Assembly (NCBI RefSeq): GCF_029867415.1
Contig: NC_081182.1
Span: 5,867,213 to 5,931,212 of the forward strand
From: Vicia villosa
Taxonomy: Eukaryota > Streptophyta > Magnoliopsida > Fabales > Fabaceae
Length of the DNA stretch: 64,000 bases
Direction of reading: 5' to 3'
Under the pieces are notes generated by a model that made no database searches, was not told the origin of the DNA, and saw only the letters and a program-made list of their open reading frames with translations. A program made the translations under genes and the position numbers. Below are positions 11,806 through 22,800 of this stretch, piece after piece (position 1 is the stretch's first letter; each line of letters starts with the position of its first letter).

Positions 11806-13167
11806 ATGCCTCCACGTTCATTAATCCGTAGTGAGCGTCCCGAGCGACCACCTCCCGACCTTTCAAACATTATCTTCCGAGATGATGACAATGATGCTCA
11901 ACGAACAAAATATGTCGCCTTCTACGAACGTTCGGTTGTTCCCACAAAATTTGTGAACACCGAGTGTCTAGAAACTTTGGGTCTCATTGATGGTGTTACC
12001 CGTTTGCTCACCAAATCTAGCCTCCGCCATCTTTGTATCGAACCCGTACCTACTTATGAGCCGCTCGTCTTAGAATTTTTGAGTTCTTTCAACTACGACA
12101 CTCCCTCAAATCAACCACTCTCAACCGGTAGCATCCAATTTCGGATGTTCAACCGTGAATATGCTCTAGATCAAGATGTCGTAGCTTCATATTTGCATTT
12201 TAATCATGCACCAATTGCTCACCGCTCAATCTTTCAAGAACTCAATGGTCGATCTTGGGAGGAACTTGCTTTTGAATTTTGGTTCAACCTCACTGGAGAA
12301 AATCCTACCGGTTGGAGAGCTCTCCATGCTTCTCACATTCAAAACCCCGCTATACGTTATTTTCAACGTGTCTTGGGGCATACTATTTTTGCGAGATCTA
12401 ACAACCACAAGGTAAACCAAAATGAATTATTTTTCCTTTACTGTGCGCTTAACAATATCCGTTTCAATGCCGCACCGTTTATGTTCCAACACATCCAAGG
12501 TTTAGTCAACGCCCCCGCTACAAATCCATTCTTGCTTGGCGGCATTATTACTACCTTGGCGTGTGCTTTAGGTCTTGGTGACGAGCTCCTCTCACTCTCA
12601 CATCTCATGAAGCCCGCTCAGTCACTCGATCTCACCTACTGCCGTGACTCCCACTTGGTTTCACCCCGCCATGATGGCCGATACACTTTGGTCGTCAACA
12701 AAGTTCCTATTCCTTATGTCATCCTTCCTTGCCCTGAAAGAATCAACATCCGTTATGTTCAACGTTGGAGGCTTATTGAAGACAACCCTCAAGATAACCA
12801 ACAAGAACATCCTAATGAACCTATGGATGCAAATGAAGAAGAACTCAACCAAGGGCAAGCTGATGTCAACCAACCTCCTCCAAACAACCCTCCGCCTATC
12901 ACTCTTGAAGCCATGTATGCTGCTATTCAACGCCAAGATCAACTTGTTCAAGCTATGCAGACAAACCAAACTGAAACAATTAGGCTCATCCGAGAGATGC
13001 AACAGGAGCACTGTGACTATGCTATTAGGAACGAAAGTCAATACGCTGAAATTGCTACATATTTGCATGATCTCGACATTCGTGTGAATGACTCTCCTCC
13101 TGATAGACGTCGCCGTGTTCGTACAAGAGGCGCGAGCAGTTCTCGAAACCGCAACAATGAGGAGTAG
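11806..13167 (+). CDS. Athila-1 extra ORF B, putative plant transposon protein family
   Basis: Uninterrupted ORF of 453 codons. The first ATG follows a plausible leader of CT-rich sequence and a TATA box. The protein looks related to ORF A and to the extra ORF of Athila-2: similar length, a central block with LVLEFLSSFNYD-like and IQNPAIRYFQR-like phrases, and an acidic, glutamine-rich C-terminal part ending in a basic RRRRVRTRG tail. The C-terminal region from about residue 360 looks able to form a coiled coil. I know the family only as a conserved accessory protein of plant gypsy elements; its function is not established. The frame is open while neighbouring ORF A has a stop, which fits a later loss in ORF A. 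Confidence 0.75.
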   Translation: MPPRSLIRSERPERPPPDLSNIIFRDDDNDAQRTKYVAFYERSVVPTKFVNTECLETLGLIDGVTRLLTKSSLRHLCIEPVPTYEPLVLEFLSSFNYDTPSNQPLSTGSIQFRMFNREYALDQDVVASYLHFNHAPIAHRSIFQELNGRSWEELAFEFWFNLTGENPTGWRALHASHIQNPAIRYFQRVLGHTIFARSNNHKVNQNELFFLYCALNNIRFNAAPFMFQHIQGLVNAPATNPFLLGGIITTLACALGLGDELLSLSHLMKPAQSLDLTYCRDSHLVSPRHDGRYTLVVNKVPIPYVILPCPERINIRYVQRWRLIEDNPQDNQQEHPNEPMDANEEELNQGQADVNQPPPNNPPPITLEAMYAAIQRQDQLVQAMQTNQTETIRLIREMQQEHCDYAIRNESQYAEIATYLHDLDIRVNDSPPDRRRRVRTRGASSSRNRNNEE

Positions 13168-14193
13168 TTCTTATGCACTGAGGACATTGCATCATCTAAG
13201 TCTGGGGGAGTCGTATTATTTCTATTTCCTTTAGTTTTATTTTTCCCTTCAGTTATTTCCCTTCCTTGTAATGTTTTTCTAATTCAATAAAGAATATTTA
13301 TGGAATTTAAGTCTTATATGTATAATTCCGTAGTTATTTCAATTTCTTCCATTTTCTTGAGCCATAACAAAAAAATTTTGCTCCTAAACGATAAACGCAA
13401 ACCCCACACGTTCGAGAAATACAAAGCTACTCAAACACTCAACGCATTGAAACTGAATATAGTCAATATCCTTATTGTCCCAACACTCTAAAACCCTCGA
13501 GTATGCGTAACCGATTTGAATACCCGTTATACCAAAACCATCGACTTTAAGTTTTGAAATAACCCTTAGTAGTTTATTCTAGCAGTCGGCACCGTCTTAG
13601 ATACAAACTACGCAGAGAGTCGATGAATATAAGTGTATGATCCTCATAATAATAATTATGTGCTTAACCATAAGAAGAAATGTGCCTACTAAGTAAGGTG
13701 ATCCTCACAAGATCATTTAACCTAACGGTCGCAAATCTCAAATACAAAGAATTTAAAAACTCACTGTCGATTGGTTCAGAAGTCATCTGGTACTGAACTT
13801 GGTAGGAAGGACTATTGTCCGATTCCCCACAATCTACGAGTGATTGCTAAGGAGTATACCACTTATTGTGCCAGAACTCCATGACAAGGATCATAGTCAC
13901 TAACCGACTACTCTGCTATGTGCGTGTCAAGATAATGGGCTTAATGTGATTGCGCGCGAATGAAAAGGGTGAAACATGATGACGAGTCAAAAAGGTCGAG
14001 CTATAATGGCATGATTCGGATTGGTATGCATACTGGGAGTTGTTTAGTGTTGTTACTATAAGTTTATTGCTAGAATCATTATCATTATTTTCAAATAAGA
14101 ACACTATGTAGCTGAGTATGACTGAACGACGTGGTGGAAGTGTGTTTCATTTATCTTTATCTTATTATTTTGCTTGAGGACAAGCAAAGGTTC
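13168..14193 (+). other. 3' noncoding region of Athila-1, with an internal PPT-like block
   Basis: About 1 kb without a credible ORF. Right after ORF B there is a block with GAGGACA at about 13180 and AAGTCTGGGGGAG at 13198-13210. It is nearly the same as the true polypurine tract and its upstream GAGGACA box at 14176-14205. The rest is AT-rich with scattered short ORFs that I take as chance. Confidence 0.6.
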
Positions 14194-14208
14194 AAGTCTG
14201 GGGGAATT
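14194..14208 (+). promoter_or_regulatory. Polypurine tract of Athila-1
   Basis: AAGTCTGGGGGAATT lies directly before the LTR start TGATAACACG. This is the expected place and composition for the primer of plus-strand DNA synthesis. The upstream box TTGAGGACAAGCAA is also found next to the Athila-2 tract. Confidence 0.85.
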
Positions 14209-15943
14209 TGATAACACGATTTTATATCGTATATTTAGCTTAAAATCCATAGATATTTATAGCATTTTCCATTTATTACGTTAATTTATTATGATATTAC
14301 GCGAGTTTTTGCTTTGTTTCAGGTTTTACACTCTTATTATGCCGAATTGTGAAAAAGAGAAGAAATGGAGCCAAAACGACCCTTATCTATGCCTAAAAGA
14401 CGTAAATTGGGTGCTGAAGTAAAAAGGGAGTGCAATTAAGGGCCAAGTGTGCTGAAAGAGACCCAAAGACCCAATGAAGCAATCCAGCCCACGAAGGAAA
14501 GCAGCCCAAGCCACACAAGTAAGCAGAGACGCACGTCTCTGCCACCTCAGCAAAAGGGAGACGCACGTCTCCACCTCCCTAAAGACTCTCCACTTGAGAC
14601 GCACGTCTCAAGTCTTCCTGAAGAAACGGAGACGCACGTCTCCACGTCCCAGTCTGCAGAATCTCCTCTTTTCACGCAAAGCAACTGCGAAGCTTCCCCT
14701 ATAAATAGAGCCAGCCACTTCACTTCAATCGGTCTGATTTCCTGCCAACGAAGTGCTGCCGAAATTGTACCGCGAACTGCTTTTCTTTATTCTGCTTTCA
14801 TTCAACCGTTTATTTTCTCACAACGATTTCTACACTGGAAACTGTTGTGAACTTTTCGTAGATCTAGCCTTACGTTAGATTTATCGCTTTTATTTCCTTG
14901 TTTTTATTTTCTGCCATTTAAATTCCGAAGAACGATCCAGCCAACCTGTGGTGGAAGTTCAGTACTTGAAGATCCAGTTACCATTTATTTAATTTAGGTT
15001 TTTATTTACCGCCTTATTTATATTTGTTTGCATGATATATTATATGCCATTTAATATGCTTATTATTATTAACCGAACCGATTTATGCATGTTTAATCGT
15101 ATTAATATGTCTGGCTAAATTACTAAAGGTGTCGGTATGTAAAGTAAGTTAACCGTAGGGATCCGAAATAAATTGGCTTAATTATGTTTTATTAATTATC
15201 ACTTATTTTTGGTTTGTATGTCTAATTTAATTAGTAAGTCTTAAAACCAATAGAGCGAAAGTTTGAGGGGTTAGGACGGTCAAAGGTTAAAATCAATAGA
15301 GCGAAAGTTTGAGATCTTTAACCAGATAGTAGGCATAGGACATTAGTTTTAAGGATGGCGAAAGCGTATTAAAACTGATTGGAACTTATTTATTTTCAAA
15401 AATTGTTTTTACACTCGAGCGAGATGGCGAAAGCGTACGTTAGGGTTATTAGCTTGCCCTGAGTCAACAGAGCGAAAGTTTGAGATTAGGAGATTTAAAT
15501 AGATAACAACCTCGTAAAATAGGCATTTTATTAAGTACATTGTTTCCAAAAAGCTCTTCTAAAATCTAATGGGATGGCGAAAGCGTACATTAGGATTAGG
15601 ATAGTAGTCTGAATCAACAGAGCGAAAGTTTGAGACGAGGATTTTTAATCAATGGAATTAGTAAAGATTTTTAATTTAATTATGCAAAAGCCAATGGACC
15701 TTCGGATTACCTTTAGTTAAACGAAATACATACTGATACCTGTCTTTTATTATTACTCTTTATTTTCTCACAATCACTTTCCCTTAGGAACAATCGAAAT
15801 TTTAGTACTCCTAGCTTTACATAGTAACCTTAGATAATGGTAGATCGATTCATAGTCCCTGTGGATTCGATATCTTTTAAAACTACACGACACGACTGTG
15901 CACTTGCAGTTACCAGATTTATAGACACGTAAAGTCGCGACCA
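14209..15943 (+). repeat. 3' LTR of Athila-1 (1735 bp)
   Basis: It starts TGATAACACG after the polypurine tract and ends CGCGACCA, giving the TG...CA ends of an LTR. The last 732 bp are the same as 1-732. U3 holds four copies of GAGACGCACGTCTC (14526-14539, 14558-14571, 14596-14609, 14629-14642) followed by CTATAAATAG at 14699-14708. The second half holds four AGAGCGAAAGTTTGAG and three GATGGCGAAAGCGTA repeats. Confidence 0.88.
14526..14708 (+). promoter_or_regulatory. LTR promoter: four palindromes and a TATA box
   Basis: Four exact copies of GAGACG-CA-CGTCTC, spaced 32, 38 and 33 bp apart and all in the same orientation of the CA centre, end 57 bp before the TATA box CTATAAATAG. Each contains an ACGT core, the kind of core bound by plant bZIP factors. 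Position and arrangement suggest an upstream activating region; binding is inferred. Confidence 0.55.
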
Positions 15944-16818
15944 AAAACTGATGAAAAATTGAATGTATAATAAATTGACACATTTTTTCACATTGGAGAT
16001 TTCTTTAAATTCTTTACAATTTCAGTTGTATATTAACTCTAAAAAATTGATCACAAATGATAAATTTATAAATAAAATTATGTATTCATTTAGTTTGAAA
16101 TTGAACAGACTCAAACTAAAATTAAAATTTAAAAAAAAAAAAAAAAAAAACTAAATCCACTAGATGCTAGTAAAAGAAATTTTAAATCATCATCTCAATT
16201 TCTATCTTTTGAAACAAATCCTATTACCAATACAACAAATTGACTTATGAACACCCTTAGAAAAAAAATCACATTGGGTAATTCCTATAGCTCTAGGCTC
16301 TAGCAACTCGCCCCAAATTAGAATTGAGGATTCTTTCATAAACTTAATTGCATTTTAACATTTTCAGGATTATATCACACCCTTTGGAGAACGATGACCA
16401 TGGACTTACACATATGAAGACAGTTACATTTCATGACCAGAAAAAGCAACCAAAAAGAACATCAAAATTGGATGAATAATAATGTTACAACGGAAAACCC
16501 GCAAAAAACTATGATACAATCAATGCAAGGAGGCTGGAGGGATTTCCTGGAGCACTGGAATGAAGTTCCAATCATGGAGAGGAAACTCATTGTTGATATA
16601 ATTGAGAATGCATGCCCTTGATTCAACTGGGTTATATAAACACTCAATAAGCTGCATTCTGGTTGGTTCAAACAATCTGTTGAGGCTCACACTATATGAA
16701 CTATTTATTTGTGATTTTTCTCTTTGGTTGCCTATAAACCCCGGAAATTGGCCGATATCATCGATCATGTTTTCAAATTGTCATGCCATGGACTAAATTT
16801 GTGTCAGTCGCTCAACTA
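15944..16818 (-). other. Symplekin 3' UTR and flank
   Basis: Stretch between the stop codon of symplekin and the Athila-1 LTR. On the minus strand an AATAAA hexamer lies at 16704-16709, about 110 bases after the stop, and is a plausible poly(A) signal. A run of about 20 A lies near 16130-16150 on the plus strand. I see no other gene here. Confidence 0.55.
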
Positions 16819-19800
16819 TCATGTCAGAGTTGCCCCACTAACTGAAGCACCCTTCTCGGAATGGTGCAATGATGCTGATAAATGTTGCTGCACATGTGTT
16901 TCATTTGCAAGACCAAGAACAACTAAAGTTGATCTGCACATTAATATTGCAATTTTAGTTATTGATGCCGACGAAATTCAGAAGATAACCATTTCTAGAA
17001 ATGCTTACCTACTAATTGAAGATTTTACAGTTGATTGGTTGGCATAAGAAGCAAGGGGCGCTCTGAGATTAGCATGCCTGTTGAGTGCACTTTCCAGTTG
17101 TTGAGGTGGCAACTACAAGGAGTACCAAAAAGGTTACGACTCAGCCCAACGAAACCAACTTGAAAGATAAGGGATGCAGATGCATGCGACATATAGTCAT
17201 TAATCAGACCATATTACAAAAATAAACAAGATGCTGTGTAAAATTGAGAATACAGTACCTGCAACAATACTTGAAAAGAACGTGGCTGCGTCTGATATAT
17301 ACATTTTAAGAAACCAACCCAAAGTTTTGGCATACGCCACACCTGCACTCAGTATAATGTAAAACATCAGCTGCCGAAAGTCCTAACCGGAATGACTTGA
17401 ATTCAAGATTAAGTAAGCATACCTGTTTGGTCACAAGTTTTGAAAGTATCTCCATAACAAAATCAACCTAAACACCATTAAAATTAGAGGTGTAAGTTGA
17501 CATTTTCTCCATACGGACCTGATATTATGAGACAAGACTCCCAAACACTAAAATGTGCAACAAAAACAAGACGTTTTCCCAGTGTAGTACCAAGGGAGTG
17601 TTTGGGTAAGCAAAAAATGAAGGACTCAAAAAAACATGGTTGAATCAAATCTCATAAACTACTAAGCTAATGTATTCACAATTCATTCTCATTAATGCCA
17701 GTATACCGCTTATCTTCTAAAAGAAATTTACCAGTGCAGGGAAAGCATCAACTGCCTGAATAACTGTTCTCATAAAAAGCAGGGGCAACGGTGTTTGATC
17801 AACCTGAAATTTTCCAACAATCAGGCCAAAAAGAATTGCGGTAGATCCACTATTATAAGCCGAACATGTAAATACTGAATCTACTAACCATCTGATTCAA
17901 TGCCTTGGCCAGAACCTGCTGAGTGAACACTGTACGTTGTTCAAAACAAGCCGAGCAAGCATCTGTTATCTGAGAGAGGGCAAAACAATAATTTAGAAGT
18001 CACAGCATAATTTTAAGGCTTTCTATACAACTAAAAATAATGAATATGGTACAGTTAATACAATTGTGACAAGGCAAATGGTAATGGGCATATGAAAAAA
18101 TACTGCAAAATTTGACTAAACCACAGTTGCATTTTATAGATGGCAGACCATGGTGCAGAAAATCATCATCAGGTCAAAACTGTTAAGGCACAACACAAGA
18201 GCAGTGATTGCACTATGTCTATACAGCGCTATGCTAGAGCTTTTCACAAGTAGAAGCCCACCAAAAAAGAGTAAAAAAGTCTATTGGAATTTCTCAGAGA
18301 AATAATCCATTTATCACAAAACTCAATTGTGTGAAACCAGCAAAAGAACATGATGCGCCATATTTTTAATTTTTGTATCTATAATAAGTTGTTGAGAATT
18401 ATGGAAAAAACTGAATCCTTTCTAAAAAAGATAACTAATTTACTTTAATCCCCAGATGCAGGAAAGGAGGGAATCGGGACATGATAAACATAAGTACATA
18501 AAATGATAGAAGACGTGCCTTCTTAAGTGCAAGACCATCTTTCTCGGGAACAATTCCATGGATTGCAACCAACACTTCTACAGGTGTTAAAGCTGGGCCT
18601 GTATGAGCTGAACCCTGCCATAAATAGCTTTGAATACTTAGCACCCATTTAGAGGGGGAAAGATAAAGAATATATGAATTACACTGTGCAGTTAAAATTT
18701 CCCTCAAATGAGAGGCTATCTTAAATATAGACCGCATTGATTGTACCCCCAAAAGGAAACTGATTTATGGAATTGGAGTATGAACTAGGAGTGCTAAACA
18801 GCTGATGCCCAGATTCTAAGTAATGCGAAATAATGAATAAAAGACAATGAAACTCAGCTTGAGAATTCACTTATACCTGTAGTATGTGAGCAAGTGCCCT
18901 TTGAAACTTTTCCAATGGAAGGTCAACAAGTCGTGGGAAAATTGGTAAAACCTGCAACCATAAAACAATTGAAGTGTAAGGAAAAAATATTGAACCAGAT
19001 GAAAACGATAACATCTAAATGCTTTAAATGCAAAAATAAGATGCAAACATACAATTACATCAATTTTAGTTTTATTTTAATAGTAATGTGTATAGATAAT
19101 AAAAAGTGAAAGAAAGCTATCAATATAACCTCTGTTTTGGTGAGTGATGACAATAGCGGAACAAGAATTGTGACATCCTGCAATTGAGAACCAGACTAAA
19201 TAAGAGAACAGACAAAATCAAAGCATTGGCATTAAGATTGCTTTTAGCTGTTACACTTACTCTAAGTTTTGTTTGATATAAATGTTTAACGGTAGATATC
19301 AAATCAGAAGATGGTGTTGTGTCTTGAGTCAATATTTGCAGCACCTTAAAACAAACAACATCAATGTTAAAGTCAGCGTTCATGTGCTAGCAATATAAGT
19401 TCAGTGACAGAATAAAATAAGCTGTTTTTAGCAACGAGAACATAAAAAATACCAGTGTCAGAAGATTTTCACTTCCTTTTGGTGGATCAGATATGATATG
19501 GAGCAATTCTGAATAAGATTGCCCGAGGGCTCTCACAAGATTAGGAATGTGGCGATGAAAAGCCTGCAAAAGCATTAGAATAAAAAGTCAAAAGCGTTGA
19601 ACAAAGAACCGCCATAGCCTTGCTGAAAAGCAAAATCACAATGCAAAAGGTAAAGGGAAAATTTCTTTGCAGCACAAGGTCATGATTGTAATGATAATCG
19701 TAGGTGGAAAAAGTGTGTGTTTTCACAGTGAAGTAATTGTAACTGATACTGTCCCACACATGAGCAAACATAAACCCAAGGATTGAATATGCAGACAGAT

Positions 19801-22800
19801 GAATGAAAAGGAAAATGGACAGTTCGGACACATACTCAATCTTGGTAAACTAGCACACTCTCTGAACATTTTATACAGCATGAAGAAAGAGATGAGTTAA
19901 TCTAATTTTCTGTATCCTACAACAATAATATTAGTAAACTAACATTGGCGCCAAAATAAAATGTGTTCTACACTTCTCACTCAGATATTGGTCATGGCTG
20001 TTGACATTAAACAGTATAACTGTACTCCGAAGACCAGGGCAAACTTCATAACTCTATTTAGCTTTTAGACATTAAGATTGAAAAAGACTCTAAACTCATC
20101 AATGGAACATTATACAAAACAGACCTGCTTTACAATTCTTGAGGCTTGCCCATAGTTATCAAATACAATCTGTAGAAGACTGGGTTTCTGCAAGGATAAG
20201 AAAACTGTGTCAGCATCCAAACAGATGAAAAGTAATCGTCAGTGTAGTCATCGTAAAAAGAATTGTTCTGCATTATACATAAATCTAACCTTTGTACAAA
20301 GAGCAAAAAATAAAGAAGTTAGGCGTTGTGCTTCAGAAAACGATATAGATGAAACACTTTGAATAGTTGGTTTAGCAACTCTAGTGGGGTCATTTTCAGG
20401 CTCCGAAACCTGGGAAGTACTACTTATTTCAAGATTTTCGACCTGAAAGATTTAATAAGCCACTATTGATGATCAGTTTATCAAACAAAGCAATGATCAA
20501 AGCATATCTCTCTAAGTTTGACCAATTTTTGAGCAAAATAAATATACAAAAATATAATTCCTCCGTCCCAAAATAAGTGGCACATTTGAGTATTTCACGC
20601 AGATTAAAAAAGTATGATAAAAGAAAGAGAGATGATAGCAATTTTACCACATTATCCTTGTTAATTTTTGGTGTATTCTAATTATCATAAATGCAAAGTG
20701 AGAGAATAGTAAATTGAGAGTGATGAAGGTAGTATTAATTGGAGGGTTGAATTGGAAGAAAAAAATGAAAATTGGAAGGAAAAAAAAAAGAAAATTGGAT
20801 TGGAAACTAAAATCAACACTTATTTTGAGACAATTTGAGACAAATAATTTGTTAAAATGTGACTTATTTTGGAACGGAGGGGGTAAATAACCAGATAATA
20901 CACAATCTGTCTAATCTTCAAAGCACAGTGCAAGCAGCAGTCTGATTTGGCACAAATACAAACTTACTTATATAAGGCTTGGCAAAAATATACATAGTAA
21001 AAAGAACGGAATTACATTTCTTGATATTCTATCAATGGTAACAAATTCCACAATAATTCAATCAAATTTATGGAAAACAATTGCTTTAAAACAGGGTAGC
21101 TAGCTACTTGATCCAAATCAAATATATTATGGAATTCTTAAATTTTGGTTTGAGCCTAACTCAACCATACGAAACAGGAATATAAGGCAAAAGATGTTTC
21201 TCACTTATAAACATATTTTTAAACTGTATCTCATCCAATGCAGGACTCTCAACACAAGTCTCTCACGCCCAAGACTGGACGTTGGAGTGTGGCCCGATAG
21301 CAGGGACCCAAAAGATTTTGAACCATTAGAGGTTATTATTGGGTTTAACTTATTCTTACAAAAGACATGTAAGACGAGGAATGCGTCTCATTTATAAATA
21401 TATTTTCAAACTATATCTCATTCAATGTGGGACTCTCAAGCCACGGAATCTTCCACAGCAAATATTACGAGAAATAGAACTTAGAGGAAAGACAACAAAA
21501 ATGAGAAGACAGAAAAATAGTAGAAGTTTAACACCTATACCTCCGTCCTTTGTTCAGTAGGTCCAGATGGTACTCCATTTGAAACTTCATGATCTACAGC
21601 AGAGAGAAGCATTTTTGTTGCAAAATTCACAACATCTTCTGCTATGTAACTCAGCTGAAAGAGCTTGTTTGTCACCTGTCAAACATAAGAAAAAGCATAT
21701 CATTAAGTTATCAATAAACAGTTCATTTGATTTCGTACAACAAGAGGTTTCCATAGCTTTTACCAGCCGAATAGCTTTAGCCCGAATCTCATCCTGTGGG
21801 TGAACAGCACACTGCCATAGTAAATTTGCAGATTAAAATTAGCAAGCAACACAACAAACAGTTCCAACAGCAGGAAAAGGAAAGCCACTGCAAAGGAAAC
21901 ATCACAATCCACTCACCTTCCTATTTATACTACTAACTACTAAGGCAGCATAACAAACTAATTAAACACCTACTCTACTGTTTATTACACATTCATTGTT
22001 ACACAATTCCCCTTTTTCCTTATGACCTCTACTCGAGTCTCTATCAGGCTTTAGCTTTAATCTGTGAGACTTGGTTTTTCCAATAAAATGATGAATATTA
22101 TGCTACTTGAAATTAGTGAATGACAGCTTACCTTCAACGCTATTGATAAGCAGCTTTGACGGTTTTGTGGACGGCCCAAAATTAAACTCCAGATAGCACC
22201 AAGGCCTTGAGTTACACGCTCAATGTCACGGATAATTTTTCCATCATGATCAACAACATCAGAATAGCATAGATCCTCCAAAATCTTCAAAGCAGATTCA
22301 GGCAGAAATGGAACTTCACCAAGAAGTCTGCTAAAAGACTTATCTGAAGCTGGAAAAGAATCCAACAGAGTTTTGGCCTACATGGAAGTAATAAATATGA
22401 GTGTTGTAAAAATGAAATTAATATTAAAAGATAAAAAAACATCATTAAAGAATACCAAACAGCCATTTATGAGCATACCACTCCTAAGAGAAAGTTATCA
22501 TATAAAACAGCAAAAGATGAAGAATTTCCAGCTGAATCCAATATCATCGAGGAGTGAAGATGATACAAAACATGCAGAACAAGATCATTCCCCTGAAAAT
22601 TCATTAGAAGTAATATTATAGAATCGTGTAAGAGAATTTAATGAACAAAAAGAGGGTAATAATGTTAGAATTATTTTACCAAAGATATGATTTATTAATA
22701 AAAACCTTAAGCTAGAATTTGTAAAAAAATTATACAGTTAAGGTATTTTGGTACAAATACACTTCAATTATATGATTTCTTAATAAAAATCGTGAGCTAT

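Larger units (their letters stand above)
3442..15943 (+). mobile_element. Athila-1, Ty3/Gypsy retrotransposon, 5' truncated
   Basis: Order on the plus strand: gag (N-terminus missing), protease, reverse transcriptase, RNase H, integrase, two extra ORFs, polypurine tract and a 1735-bp LTR. The DLGAS protease motif, the RT signature with FMDDFSV, the integrase without chromodomain and the extra ORFs after pol are typical of the Athila lineage of Ty3/Gypsy. No 5' LTR or primer-binding site is present, because the left end is the duplication junction at 3441/3442. The original 5' part should lie upstream of the window. A hAT MITE interrupts the protease at 5332-5852. Five bases after the LTR (AAAAC) may be the target duplication, but its partner is outside the window. 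Confidence 0.9.

Noticed and set aside
9637..13167. Calling the extra ORFs retroviral envelope genes
   Set aside because: I see no signal peptide, transmembrane segment or cleavage site. The env position alone is not evidence.
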